A program made the position numbers and the translations under genes. A stretch of DNA of 64,000 nt from Pseudoalteromonas ruthenica (GTDB lineage Bacteria; Pseudomonadota; Gammaproteobacteria; Enterobacterales; Alteromonadaceae): contig NZ_CP023396.1 in NCBI RefSeq assembly GCF_008808095.1, positions 3,055,501 to 3,119,500 on the forward strand, written 5' to 3'. Below the pieces are notes generated by a model, which was given only the letters and a program-made list of their open reading frames with translations, was not told the origin of the DNA and did no database searches. Positions 47,778-57,272 of the stretch are shown here, in pieces (within the stretch, counting starts at the first letter, position 1; the number at the start of each line of letters is the position of its first letter).

Positions 47778-48158
47778 CTAAGCTAGGAAAACATATATCC
47801 AATCACCAAACCCCCACACTAGCGTATTGACCAGCACGAACAATACACCTTGCCATGTGATAGAATTAGATAAATTCTGATACCACATATAGTGTTTATC
47901 ATTTTTGGATGGTGTGATAGCTAGTTTTTTTGCTTTAGAGTTTAGATACTTAATAACTACAAAATCAATGGCTAGAATAAAAACAGATGAAAGTGCGCCA
48001 ACCCTCATGAAAACTGTTCCAGCACCAGAATCCTTCCTCCATGTAAGATCCATATTCCAGAAAACGGAATACAAGACAACATGAACTACTAAAGTGATCC
48101 AAAAATAGCACAATGATGTTTTGAATGCTTTTGGCTCTATGTATTCACCTTGATTCAT
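47778..48158 (-). CDS. Small membrane hypothetical protein
   Basis: 126 aa with three likely membrane helices (LCYFWITLVVHVVLYSVFW, VGALSSVFILAIDFVVI, TWQGVLFVLVNTLVWGFG). No family recognised. Followed directly by the attC-like site, consistent with a cassette. An imperfect 13-bp stem-loop, ACCTTACAAGGTA-GCA-TACCTTGCAAGGT, lies upstream at 48212-48240. Confidence 0.6.
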   Translation of the reverse strand: MNQGEYIEPKAFKTSLCYFWITLVVHVVLYSVFWNMDLTWRKDSGAGTVFMRVGALSSVFILAIDFVVIKYLNSKAKKLAITPSKNDKHYMWYQNLSNSITWQGVLFVLVNTLVWGFGDWIYVFLA

Positions 48159-48291
48159 TTATCTCTCGTTAATCCACAGTCTATGACACAACATAACAAC
48201 ATATTAGTAAGACCTTACAAGGTAGCATACCTTGCAAGGTTAAGATGCACCATTACTAGCGCAAGGCTACGTATTAATGTGCCGGGCCGGG

Positions 48292-48498
48292 CTATTCAAG
48301 CGCTGTACGTCGGTACTGCTCGACCGGCAGGCCACCAATACCCCAGCTGTCGAGCTCGACTTCGTCAATCACCACCATAGTGGTCGCTGGGGACTTATTT
48401 AATACCTCAACCAGTAACTCGGTAACCCCTTTTATTAAGGCTGATTTTTGCGCTTGGGTGACTCCCTCTTGCGTTACTTTAATATTCACATAGGGCAT
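48292..48498 (-). CDS. 4-oxalocrotonate tautomerase-like protein
   Basis: 68 aa from ATG 48498, supported by AAGGAGAAGG just upstream; the frame extends far into the next gene. Processing exposes the catalytic Pro (MPYVNIKV), and the family pattern TQAQKSALIKGVTELLVEVL and VVIDEVELDSWGIGG is intact. Such small tautomerases ketonise enols in aromatic degradation or act on unknown substrates. Ten bases after the NTF2-like gene. Confidence 0.92.
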   Translation of the reverse strand: MPYVNIKVTQEGVTQAQKSALIKGVTELLVEVLNKSPATTMVVIDEVELDSWGIGGLPVEQYRRTALE

Positions 48499-48508
48499 AT
48501 CCTTCTCC

Positions 48509-48877
48509 TTACTTATCAATAATATGAAATACTTTTGCAATAATGCGCCACTGCCCAGCACTGCGTACCAGTGACAATAAATCAACATAGTCCTGAGCAC
48601 CGATAGAGCAACGCACCCTAGCCTGTGCAGTGTTATCGCCAAGCAGCTCTATTGCATCTATGCTGTCTTGACGCTGCTCACCGCGAGAAGCGGGCGATGT
48701 ACGCTGAGCGAGCACCTCACGATAGGTAGGCATATCGCGATACAGCAAAGGTTGCTTATCTGCGCTCACATAAATAGCTTGGGGATGAAAAACGCTATCG
48801 AACTTCTGCAAGTCGCAGTGGTACAAGGTATCGAAGTAGCGTTGCAACAACGCAGTAATTTCTGGCAACTGCTTCAT
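48509..48877 (-). CDS. NTF2/SnoaL-like protein
   Basis: 122 aa, cone-shaped NTF2-type fold judged from the helix-rich start (ITALLQRYFDTLYHCDLQKFDSVFHPQAIY) and four-strand sheet ending DLLSLVRSAGQWRIIAKVFH. Members bind or isomerise small hydrophobic ligands. Its ATG overlaps the GST stop by four bases, so the three genes form one operon. Confidence 0.85.
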   Translation of the reverse strand: MKQLPEITALLQRYFDTLYHCDLQKFDSVFHPQAIYVSADKQPLLYRDMPTYREVLAQRTSPASRGEQRQDSIDAIELLGDNTAQARVRCSIGAQDYVDLLSLVRSAGQWRIIAKVFHIIDK

Positions 48878-49503
48878 GAGGTGGCCTGCTCAGACACCAA
48901 CCCTTCGTTGTGCATCGCTTTGCGCACACTGGGGCGAGCATTAACTCGCTGCCAGAAGGCATTAATGGCAGGCCATGGCGTCAGTGAAAAGCCAATAAAC
49001 TGTGACCAGTTAATAATGACAAAGGCATAGGCATCAGCCACGGTAAAGGTATCGCCTTGCAAATATAAGCTGCCAGTACTTAACTGAGCTTCAATCGGTG
49101 CGAGACGTTTGCCAATTTTCGCCTGTGCCGCCTGGCGCTGTGTGGCTGTTAATTCAGCTCCTGAGAAAAAGGGGCTAAAGCTCTTATGCAGCTCAGAGCT
49201 TAGGTAAGCAAGCTGCTCACGAAGCTGATAACGCTGCCATGTGCCAATGCTGGGAGCAAGCGCTAGCTGTGGTTTTAGATCGGCTAAATACTCAAGAATG
49301 GCAGGATTTTCGGTCAGTATTCTTTGGTTATCAACGGCCAGCGCAGGCACATAGCCCTTGCTATTAATTTCGCTGTAGTTACCCCCTATCTCGGTTTGAC
49401 CTTTATCGGTATCAACACGCTCAAGTTTAAAGTCGACCTCGAGCTCATTGAGGATAATATGCGAGGCCATAGAGCAGGCGCCAGGTTTGTAATAAAGCTT
49501 CAT
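48874..49503 (-). CDS. Glutathione S-transferase, beta-class-like
   Basis: 209 aa. N-terminal thioredoxin domain starting MKLYYKPGACSMASHI, with the beta-class Cys10 in PGACS; GYVPAL contains the cis-proline and LTENPAILEYLA the glutathione-binding Glu/Asn. Helical C-terminal domain with TVADAYAFV. First gene of the operon with NTF2-like and tautomerase genes and divergent from an HxlR regulator, suggesting induced detoxification. Confidence 0.92.
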   Translation of the reverse strand: MKLYYKPGACSMASHIILNELEVDFKLERVDTDKGQTEIGGNYSEINSKGYVPALAVDNQRILTENPAILEYLADLKPQLALAPSIGTWQRYQLREQLAYLSSELHKSFSPFFSGAELTATQRQAAQAKIGKRLAPIEAQLSTGSLYLQGDTFTVADAYAFVIINWSQFIGFSLTPWPAINAFWQRVNARPSVRKAMHNEGLVSEQATS

Positions 49504-49537
49504 TTCACGGTATTCCTGTTGTTGTCCTTGTGGAGCT

Positions 49538-49552
49538 TTAGATAATATCTAA
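49538..49552. promoter_or_regulatory. Candidate operator for the HxlR regulator
   Basis: TTAGATAATATCTAA, a 15-bp near-perfect palindrome in the 125-bp divergent spacer between the GST operon and the HxlR gene, followed by a second TTAGAT at 49559-49564. Confidence 0.55.
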
Positions 49553-49628
49553 TGGAAATTAGATTACTAGAAGTAACCATGCATTTGGTGCTAGAATTGG
49601 GTTACCGCACAGAAACTTAGTCACTCTT

Positions 49629-49994
49629 ATGTCATTGAAAGTTAGGCTGAATAAAAGCCCTAAACCACCCCAACCCTGTATGCTTACAGAATGTATGGCG
49701 GTCATTTCCGGTGCCTGGGCGCCCAATGTGATTTGGTGTTTACGCGCTGGGCCGCGCCGCTTTAATGAGCTGCGAATTGATATCCCGCCGATTTCGGCAA
49801 AGGTACTTTCAACTCGCCTAACTGAGCTATTAGAGCGCGGCGTTATTGTTCGCCATGTACGTGATACCTCTCCGCCCTCGGTGGAGTATGAGCTTACCGA
49901 GCTTGGCCAAGAACTTATTCCAGCATTAGACGAAATCGTGAAGGTCGGTCACAAACTTAAAACCATGGGCTATCTACAAAAGCAGTACGACTAG
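49629..49994 (+). CDS. HxlR-family transcription regulator
   Basis: 121 aa winged-helix protein. CMLTECMAVISGAWAPNVIWCLRAGPRRFNEL is the standard HxlR start with the conserved cysteine (~19), then ISAKVLSTRLTELLERGVIVR as recognition region. Family members sense electrophiles or oxidation through cysteine. Divergent from the GST operon and probably its regulator. Confidence 0.93.
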   Translation: MSLKVRLNKSPKPPQPCMLTECMAVISGAWAPNVIWCLRAGPRRFNELRIDIPPISAKVLSTRLTELLERGVIVRHVRDTSPPSVEYELTELGQELIPALDEIVKVGHKLKTMGYLQKQYD

Positions 49995-50089
49995 CACCAT
50001 AACCACGGATGAGTTATGACTTTTCGCATGGCCATCGAGTGAATTTTGCGTATAGTAGTGGCTATCTAACGTAAACTTTTAACTTGTTG

Positions 50090-52249
50090 ATGCTCGACGC
50101 AAAAGCCCTTTTTTACACCAGTGCCGCTGCCGTATTTGTTATGGCGCTGTTGAACTTTATTACCTGGCGGGCCAACCGTAATTTTGTCGGTATTGGCTTG
50201 TACGTGTTTTATCCCGTGTGCTTGTTATTAGCGATTTTACTGTTCGCGTTGAAGAGCACCGTTGATGTGGGCTCACAGGAGTTAGTGGTACTGGCTAACA
50301 TTAGCTTTATGCTCGGCTCCATTATTCATGTGTTAGCCATCAGCCGTTTTTTAGATTACAAAGGTTTTGTTACCACCTTATTTATTTTCGTTAGTGCTTT
50401 TTTACTCCTTGGCTTTACCTACTTTATGTTCTTTGACAGTAACTTACGTACTAGAGTGTTATTGTCTGACTTACAACATATTGCTGAAGCACTGTGTCTA
50501 ACCTACATTGTTATTCGCTACGGACGACATAAATACCCCAGTGCCAGTTTGGTGTATTTAATTGCCTTAGTGATGTGCTTAGGCATATTCAGCGCCCGCA
50601 CAATTTGGATTGGCGATATCGACCGTTTCAGCCTGATCCGTAATGATTGGTTTAGTATGACGCTGCTAATTAATGGCGTGCTAGCGCCGATGCTCTACGC
50701 TGCTGGTTTGGCGTTATTCTGTAACGAGCGTCGCGAGCTTAACCTTAATCAACTCACAGCCAAGGCGCAGAAAGATTTAGAAATTCGCGGCCTGTTTTTA
50801 TCTACCGTCAGTCATGAGATTCGCACCCCACTCAATGGCATATTAGGCAGTGCGCAATTGATCATGAACCAATCCAATAACCCCAAAAACAAACCCTATT
50901 GTGAAGCCATTATCAACTCAGCCGAGTCGCTAAACTTACTCATTGATAAAGTCCTTGAGTATGCGAGCTTAGACCAAAGTGATGAAGCCCTCTTTGAAGA
51001 AGACGTAGAGTTACGCACTTGGATTAATAACCTGTGTTTGTTGCTAAGCCCGCTGGCAGAGCAAAAAGGGGTCAAGTTTGAGTTGAACTTTAACTTGCCG
51101 CGACAAGCCTGTTATTACTGCGACCACCAAAAGATACGACAGGTACTGATTAACCTAGTAGGTAATGCCATCAAATTTACCGACCGAGGTGAAGTGATTC
51201 TACAGGTAGATTTATTGCGTGAAGGCCAAGAAGAGCACACCCTACGCTTTAGTGTTATTGATTCAGGCCCCGGCATAGAACAAGAAGAAATTCAGTATTT
51301 AACCGAACCCTATGTACAAAGTAGCGCCGGTAAACTCAAGGGCGGCTCTGGCCTGGGCTTAGCAATCACCAGCCGGCTGCTGGAACACTTAGGCAGCCAG
51401 CTTATTATTGATAGTGAAGTTGGCAAAGGCAGTACCTTTAGCTTTGATATGCGCTTAACTGTGGGCGAGCTTAGCCTCGTTGAGAAACGTCCGCAAACGA
51501 CCCATTACCTCACCGGCCTTGATGTGTTGTTAGTAGAAGATCTCGACCTTAACCAAAAGATTGCCATAGAGTTTATGGCCGAGGACGAGCATCGAGTGAA
51601 GCTCGCTACCGATGGCCATAGCGCCATTGAACTGATGCAGCAGTATCATTTTGATGTGGTGTTATTGGACATGAATTTACCCGACTTAAGCGGCCAAGAG
51701 GTGATCCGACGCTTGAAGAATATCGACCATCGCAATCATCGCACGCCGTTTTTAGCCTTTACTGCCAGCCTCAGCCCCGATGAAGTGAAAGAATACCTGG
51801 CCTTGGGGATCAAAGACATTGTCGGCAAACCTATAAAACAAGAAAAGCTGCGCCAAGCGTTAAGTGACTCGCAGTCCAGTCAAGCACCTAATTTGAGCGT
51901 TGAGCTTAAAGATGTGCTCTACGATGAAACCGCCGCAGAGCAAATGGCCAATACCTTTGAAGAGCAAGAGCTGACCTCTATTTATAATGAGTTCGTGCTT
52001 TCAGCCCGTAATAAACTGCTGCGTTGCCAGCAGCTTATGGCCAATGATAAAGAGCAGTGCATCAAAGTGTTACATCGCCAAGCCAGCACAGCTTTGCAAC
52101 TCGGGTTTAATCGCTACGGCATGGCTTTAAAGAAAATTGAACGGCGATTGCTTGAGGATAAGCCGCTAGATACTCACCTAAGCGATTGCCTTGAGTTATG
52201 GCAACAAAGCTTAGAGCTGTACCTTAAATCAATGCGCGCTCAAGTCTAA
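50090..52249 (+). CDS. Hybrid histidine kinase with multi-helix membrane sensor
   Basis: 719 aa from ATG 50090 (TTG codons precede it). About seven membrane helices in residues 1-220. HisKA with STVSHEIRTPLNGILGS (H ~243), HATPase with NLVGNAIKFTDRGEV, DSGPGIE and GGSGLGLAI, receiver with D in VVLLDMNLPDLSG (~525), and a C-terminal helical segment with LHRQASTALQLG that may be a degenerate Hpt domain. Orphan: no response regulator alongside. Overlaps the convergent manC gene by four bases. Confidence 0.9.
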   Translation: MLDAKALFYTSAAAVFVMALLNFITWRANRNFVGIGLYVFYPVCLLLAILLFALKSTVDVGSQELVVLANISFMLGSIIHVLAISRFLDYKGFVTTLFIFVSAFLLLGFTYFMFFDSNLRTRVLLSDLQHIAEALCLTYIVIRYGRHKYPSASLVYLIALVMCLGIFSARTIWIGDIDRFSLIRNDWFSMTLLINGVLAPMLYAAGLALFCNERRELNLNQLTAKAQKDLEIRGLFLSTVSHEIRTPLNGILGSAQLIMNQSNNPKNKPYCEAIINSAESLNLLIDKVLEYASLDQSDEALFEEDVELRTWINNLCLLLSPLAEQKGVKFELNFNLPRQACYYCDHQKIRQVLINLVGNAIKFTDRGEVILQVDLLREGQEEHTLRFSVIDSGPGIEQEEIQYLTEPYVQSSAGKLKGGSGLGLAITSRLLEHLGSQLIIDSEVGKGSTFSFDMRLTVGELSLVEKRPQTTHYLTGLDVLLVEDLDLNQKIAIEFMAEDEHRVKLATDGHSAIELMQQYHFDVVLLDMNLPDLSGQEVIRRLKNIDHRNHRTPFLAFTASLSPDEVKEYLALGIKDIVGKPIKQEKLRQALSDSQSSQAPNLSVELKDVLYDETAAEQMANTFEEQELTSIYNEFVLSARNKLLRCQQLMANDKEQCIKVLHRQASTALQLGFNRYGMALKKIERRLLEDKPLDTHLSDCLELWQQSLELYLKSMRAQV

Positions 52250-53655
52250 CGGCCATAATCATCATCAAAACGGACGATATCATCTTCTTCAAGATACGCA
52301 CCGCTTTGCACCTCAATCACCCGCGCGACAGTGTTTGAGGTGTTGCTCAGGCGGTGTTTTTGTCCCGCAGCGATAAAGGTTGATTGTCCGGCGCTGAGCT
52401 GGCTTTGCTGGCCATCAATCTCCACCAGCACAGTGCCGCTAACAACCACCCAATGTTCAGCGCGATGTTGATGTAGCTGCAAAGACAGTCGCGTCTTGGC
52501 ATGAAGCATAATGTGCTTTACTTTAAAACCTGGCCCCTCATTGAGCACCTCGTAGCTGCCCCAAGGTCGAAATACTTGGCGGTGACGCAAACGTCGCTGT
52601 GGGTATTGCTCACTGACTTGGCTAAGCAGAGCTGGCATAGTATGCAGCTGCGATTTGGCTGCCACCAAGGTGGTATCACCGCTTTGCACTACTGCTAAAT
52701 CATGGACTCCTAAGGTCGCCACCACCTGATGCTCGTCGGTCACCACTAAGTTGTTATGGCTATCTTGCAGCACCGCTTCGCCAACCACCGCATTGCCATG
52801 ATGATCTTGCTCTGTGTGTTGCCATACTTGCGCAAAGCTGCCTAGGTCGGCCCATTGCAGTGGCAGCGGGCAAGTCAGCACCTGTTCGCTATGCTCCAGC
52901 AGAGCATAATCAATAGAGTCTCTGGGCACGCGTTGCCAGGCATCGGCATCGACACGAACAAAATCAAGATCGCGGTGAAAGTGCGCCGCTTTGCGCAGCG
53001 CAGCCAGCATCTGCGGTTGGTGTTGCTCTAGCTCTCGCACAAAACAGCCACTGGTAAACATAAACATGCCGGAATTCCAGTAGTAGTTCCCGTGTTCGAT
53101 ATACTGCTGCGCTAGCGCGTATGAGGGCTTTTCCTTAAAGTGCTGTACATGAAATAGATTGGTCGCCTGTGCTGCGGCTTTACCTTTTAAAATGTAGCCA
53201 TATTCTGTGGCGGCGCGCGTGGGTTCAATGGCGAACGTAAGTAGCGCCTGCTCACTGTGCTGCGCTAACGCCGGTAAACGCTCAATTAAACACGCAGGAT
53301 TGGCAATCGCATGATCCGCTGGGGTCACAAATAAGCTGGCATCGGGATAATGTTGCTGTGCCCACAGCGCGGCAATAGCCACCGCTGCGGCAGTATTTCT
53401 GCTCTGTGGCTCGAGAATAATGGCGCAGGGATCAATGCCTACCTCCAGTAGTTGCTGCGCGACCATAAATCGATGTTCGGCGTTACACACCACCAGCGGT
53501 GGCAGTAAGCAGTGATGCTGTACTCGCAGTGCTGCTTGCTGTAACAGTGAATGCTCACCATCGAGGCATAAGAATTGTTTTGGACGGTCTTGGCGCGATA
53601 ACGGCCATAAACGCGTACCGCTACCGCCCGCTAAAAGCACAGGTAAAATCAACAT
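52246..53655 (-). CDS. manC: Mannose-1-phosphate guanylyltransferase / mannose-6-phosphate isomerase
   Basis: 469 aa bifunctional type II enzyme. The N-terminal nucleotidyltransferase has LAGGSGTRLWPLSRQ and FKEKPS; the C-terminal cupin domain (~residue 340-460) has FRPWGSYEVL, LSLQLHQHRAEHWVVVSG. Produces GDP-mannose for exopolysaccharide or O-antigen sugars. Unusually, no manB, gmd or polysaccharide genes are adjacent. Confidence 0.95.
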   Translation of the reverse strand: MLILPVLLAGGSGTRLWPLSRQDRPKQFLCLDGEHSLLQQAALRVQHHCLLPPLVVCNAEHRFMVAQQLLEVGIDPCAIILEPQSRNTAAAVAIAALWAQQHYPDASLFVTPADHAIANPACLIERLPALAQHSEQALLTFAIEPTRAATEYGYILKGKAAAQATNLFHVQHFKEKPSYALAQQYIEHGNYYWNSGMFMFTSGCFVRELEQHQPQMLAALRKAAHFHRDLDFVRVDADAWQRVPRDSIDYALLEHSEQVLTCPLPLQWADLGSFAQVWQHTEQDHHGNAVVGEAVLQDSHNNLVVTDEHQVVATLGVHDLAVVQSGDTTLVAAKSQLHTMPALLSQVSEQYPQRRLRHRQVFRPWGSYEVLNEGPGFKVKHIMLHAKTRLSLQLHQHRAEHWVVVSGTVLVEIDGQQSQLSAGQSTFIAAGQKHRLSNTSNTVARVIEVQSGAYLEEDDIVRFDDDYGR

Positions 53656-53710
53656 ACCAGCTCAGAACTAATAATCGAATAACGATTATACCAGTTCTTC
53701 ATGGCGTTGA

Positions 53711-54367
53711 TTAAGCCTTGGGTTGATCTGCAGAAGGCTCTCCATACTGAGCTAGTTGCTCTTGCAGTGCCGCCTCAAATGCAGGCCGAGCACAAGCTCG
53801 CTGAAGGTACGCATTACAGGCTTTAAACTCAGCCAAGGCGTCAAAGCGCGCCACTAACCGCAGTACATCGGCCATTAAAATATCGGCGATAGAAAAGTCG
53901 GCGGCCAACCACTGCCGCTGCGTCAACACTTGCTCCATGTGCGTCAGTCGAGCGCGTAAAAAGGCATCTAACTGCTTTCGGGCTGGGGTGTCATTGCTAT
54001 CACCACAGAACTGGTAAATAGACCAGGGTAAACTAGCGGCTTCAACCGAGTTTAACGCCGCAAAAACCCATTCAATCACCTTGCTCCGTTCGCTGGCGGC
54101 ACTGGGCATCAGTGCGGTACTTTTCTCGCCGAGATGTAACAAGATAGCGCCGCTTTCAAACACCGACAGCTCGCCATCTTCGAGCCAGGGAATTTGCCCA
54201 AACGGTTGCCGGGCAAAATGCTCAGCGCTTCTATTTTTAAATGCCACAGTGGCAACGCGGTAATCAAGACCGGCTTCTTTTAACGCCCAACGTACGCGCA
54301 AATCACGCACATAGCCACGCGGTAGTTCTGGCACCCAGTCGTAGGTGAAAAGAGTAATCTGAGTCAC
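53711..54367 (-). CDS. Glutathione S-transferase family protein
   Basis: 218 aa. The thioredoxin-like N-terminus (ITLFTYDWVPELPRGYVRDLRVRWALKEAGLDY) has no cysteine; a serine is absent too, so the catalytic residue is not obvious. GQIPWLEDGELSVFESGAILLHL contains the cis-proline and Glu-Ser glutathione site; C-terminal helical domain with FSIADILMADVLR. Substrate unknown. Confidence 0.9.
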   Translation of the reverse strand: MTQITLFTYDWVPELPRGYVRDLRVRWALKEAGLDYRVATVAFKNRSAEHFARQPFGQIPWLEDGELSVFESGAILLHLGEKSTALMPSAASERSKVIEWVFAALNSVEAASLPWSIYQFCGDSNDTPARKQLDAFLRARLTHMEQVLTQRQWLAADFSIADILMADVLRLVARFDALAEFKACNAYLQRACARPAFEAALQEQLAQYGEPSADQPKA

Positions 54368-54438
54368 CGCACACCTCCTTGTTATTGCTAATCCTCTTAG
54401 CCTAGCAGCTTAAAAGTGATTATACCGTGGCCAGGGGT

Positions 54439-55212
54439 TTACAAGTTGAGCTCAAAGTCATCCGCATCCTGCCATGCGGGAAAGGATTCCTTATAGTCCT
54501 CTAACTGCGCTAAATCCAAGGTAACCGTAATCGTCTGGGCCTTATTATCCTCGCCATAAGCGAGCTGCTTGCCATCGAAGCGATAAGCTGCGGTGCCGCC
54601 ATTGTGCTCAACACCTTGACCATCTTCACCAACCCGGTTGACCGCTAACACGTAACACTGGTTTTCTATGGCCCGGGCTTTTAATAACGTATCCCAGGCA
54701 TCGCGCCGAGCAGCTGACCAATTAGCAATATTAACCATCACATCATAATCATTACGGTTACGTTGGAATACGCCAAAACGCAGGTCATAACATACTTGAG
54801 GAAGGACTCTGACCCCTTTTACAGTGAACACCTTGCGCGCTGTGCCGGCGTCCATGTGCTCACCCTCTTTGCCTAAGCAAAATAGATGGCGTTTGTCGTA
54901 ATAATCCAGCTCGCCACTGGGCTGCACCCAATATAGGCGGTTAAACTTGCCTGTCTCGTCGGCACTAATAACACTGGCGCACAAAACCGCTTGGCGGCGC
55001 TGGGCCTGGTCTTTAAGCCAAGCAATAATGCGCTCGCTATGACGCTCAACATTTGGTTCGGCGACAGCGAATCCAGTGGCAAAGGTCTCACTCAGCAAGA
55101 TTAAATCAACCTCTGGTAGCGATTGTAGCTGCGTCGCTAAATGTGCGAGGTTTGCCTCTACGTCCAACCAGTGAATGTCATGCTGTAGCAAAGCGACGGT
55201 TAGTTTCGACAT
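54439..55212 (-). CDS. Carbon-nitrogen hydrolase (omega-amidase YafV type)
   Basis: 257 aa nitrilase-superfamily enzyme. Catalytic triad: Glu in LLSETFATGFA (~residue 42), Lys in YYDKRHLFCLG (~108), Cys in PQVCYDLRFGVF (~140). The motifs match the YafV/Nit2-like omega-amidases that hydrolyse 2-oxoglutaramate or 2-oxosuccinamate. Two bases after the DUF4153 gene. Confidence 0.92.
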   Translation of the reverse strand: MSKLTVALLQHDIHWLDVEANLAHLATQLQSLPEVDLILLSETFATGFAVAEPNVERHSERIIAWLKDQAQRRQAVLCASVISADETGKFNRLYWVQPSGELDYYDKRHLFCLGKEGEHMDAGTARKVFTVKGVRVLPQVCYDLRFGVFQRNRNDYDVMVNIANWSAARRDAWDTLLKARAIENQCYVLAVNRVGEDGQGVEHNGGTAAYRFDGKQLAYGEDNKAQTITVTLDLAQLEDYKESFPAWQDADDFELNL

Positions 55213-55214
55213 CG

Positions 55215-56945
55215 TTACTCCTGTTGCTCATAGATATTTACTGGCACCGATAAACGCGCCCCACCTATATCGATATGCTGCCATTGCGGCGTTGTTAAAG
55301 TAAACTCCCCTGCTGCCAAAGCCTGCTTAATTTGCTCTTCATCGTCAGTGGCGTTGGCCACCTGCAAGTGATAACTCTGCCACTGCTGTTGCTGGTTTTC
55401 GGTGAACATCACCCCTTGCAGATAATTGTGTTGCTGGTGCAGCAATAGCCATTCTAACTGCTGATCTTGGTTCACATCGGCAGCAATGAGGTACAAAGAA
55501 GCCCCCTGGCCATAATATTTGTAGAAGTTATTGCTATGGATAAACTGTAACAAGCTGGAAGGAGGTTGATTAGCCGCATTGGCAATGCGCACCCCTTGCA
55601 GCCATTGTGACTGCCATTTTTCAAAGTCGCTGGGCTCATCACGATTAGCATATAAGCGAACTATACGCGCTTTAAGAGAGTCATTATCAGTATGCTGTTG
55701 TATTTGCTGCAGCGCCTCAAAGCCAGCCTTGCCAAGTTCCCTGTAAAAGTAATACACATCAAACTCATCGGCACTGACTTGCCCCGATTGCAATCGGTGC
55801 ACTTGGCTTTGGGCACTGAGCTGTTGCAAATTAGCAAGCGGTGAATTGACCGCCAACAACGCCATAAATAATGCGGCGCAGCCGATAACGTTGATTTTGT
55901 GCACCCAAATGAGCCAATGCTGGCGCTTGATGATGATAGCTCCGCAGTAACTGAAGGCAAAGTACGCCAAGGTGGCGCTGATCAGCACTCCCCACCCCCG
56001 GCTCACTGTCAGGCCATACTGTTCAATGCGCAGCCACAGGCCGTAATGTGCCAACATTGCGTATAGCGGTAAAGTCAGCAGCGCCAATAGCATCACCCCA
56101 CGCCACCAGTGATAGTAAGGCAGAGCATCGGTTCGGCTGTACACGGTATTAAAGAAGAACAACAAACTCGCTTGCATCCACAGCAGCATTAAGGTGCTGT
56201 TCTCCAGCCGCCAGAGCGACTCTAATCCGGTAAATGGCAAACTGGCGATAAAGGTAATGGCCAGCACAGCAAGCACGGGCAGTAAAAATTTGGCTAAAAT
56301 TTTCAGTAGCTTTTCAATATTTTCTACGGCCGAAAGCATGCCTCTAAGAGCAATAGCAGATCCAGCAAACGCACAGGTAAGCACTGGAATACTAACCCAA
56401 GGTTCATCGAGCAGATCAGCTAAAATTTCAATGCCGATGGTGCTGAATAGCTCGCCACCAAGAAGCAAAATAAGCCATAAAGCTAAAGCAAAGAAGCAAC
56501 ATAAACTGAACTGAATAAAATGCTGCCAAGATAGCTCGTACAACTGCCGATAGGTGATCGGCTCGCCTCTGCTATACAAAGTGGCTACATTAAGTAGCTT
56601 TAACGTGGTGATTAAGGCACATAATACAAAGGTGACAATCAACGCGTCGTTATTATAGAGCTCTTGTTGTGGCTGCTGCGCACCGATATACATCCCCAAC
56701 ACACTCAACAACAGCGAGTAGGGCACGGCTAAAGTTAAAAAGCGCCGCCAACCTGCGCGTTCTAATCGCAGGTAGCATAATCCAGGAAAGACGATAGTCA
56801 GGGTAACTAACCCCACCAACCAGGTGGGCGATTGCGCTGGCCAGTTGCCATTATCAACGGCTAAGTACAGCCACACCAGCAAGGCACTTTGCAGCAAAGC
56901 CTGAGGCACTAGCCACCGTAAAATAAAGTGCTGTTTCTGGGTCAT
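55215..56945 (-). CDS. DUF4153 membrane protein
   Basis: 576 aa. About ten membrane helices occupy residues 10-385, with DUF4153-type segments such as WQHFIQFSLCCFFALALWLI and LENSTLMLLWMQASLLFFFNTVYSR; a soluble ~190-residue C-terminal domain follows. Function unknown. First gene of a two-gene unit with the amidase. Confidence 0.85.
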   Translation of the reverse strand: MTQKQHFILRWLVPQALLQSALLVWLYLAVDNGNWPAQSPTWLVGLVTLTIVFPGLCYLRLERAGWRRFLTLAVPYSLLLSVLGMYIGAQQPQQELYNNDALIVTFVLCALITTLKLLNVATLYSRGEPITYRQLYELSWQHFIQFSLCCFFALALWLILLLGGELFSTIGIEILADLLDEPWVSIPVLTCAFAGSAIALRGMLSAVENIEKLLKILAKFLLPVLAVLAITFIASLPFTGLESLWRLENSTLMLLWMQASLLFFFNTVYSRTDALPYYHWWRGVMLLALLTLPLYAMLAHYGLWLRIEQYGLTVSRGWGVLISATLAYFAFSYCGAIIIKRQHWLIWVHKINVIGCAALFMALLAVNSPLANLQQLSAQSQVHRLQSGQVSADEFDVYYFYRELGKAGFEALQQIQQHTDNDSLKARIVRLYANRDEPSDFEKWQSQWLQGVRIANAANQPPSSLLQFIHSNNFYKYYGQGASLYLIAADVNQDQQLEWLLLHQQHNYLQGVMFTENQQQQWQSYHLQVANATDDEEQIKQALAAGEFTLTTPQWQHIDIGGARLSVPVNIYEQQE

Positions 56946-57032
56946 GAGTATGTTCCTATCCTTAGTCGTTCATACTCACCATACGCTATTTTTAGCGCGT
57001 TGCGCAAAATCCTTATCGGGACACGAATAACA

Positions 57033-57272
57033 TTATTGTTGGACGTTGTATGGCCACGTGTGGAAGGTTTTAATATAAAGCTGCTCTACTTCCTCTCTCG
57101 CCCAAGGAGTACGACGTAAGAACTTCAGCGATGATTTCACCGAGGGGTCATTCTTAAAGCTGTTAATATTGATATGCTGCGCTAGCACCTGCCAGCCATA
57201 ATGCTCGACTAGACGAGTCACTATTTGTTCCAGCTTAACGCCATGCAGGGGGTTATTGGGTTGGTTATCCAT
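57033..57272 (-). CDS. VF530-type (DUF2132) small DNA-binding-like protein
   Basis: 79 aa. [48 protein letters not shown] and the C-terminal aromatic residues are diagnostic of the DUF2132/VF530 family, described structurally as a small helical double-stranded-DNA-binding protein. Role unknown. Confidence 0.9.
   Translation of the reverse strand: MDNQPNNPLHGVKLEQIVTRLVEHYGWQVLAQHININSFKNDPSVKSSLKFLRRTPWAREEVEQLYIKTFHTWPYNVQQ

Noticed and set aside
53711..54367. Reading the second GST as part of the manC pathway
   Set aside because: Separate gene with its own spacing and no link to nucleotide-sugar metabolism; proximity only.
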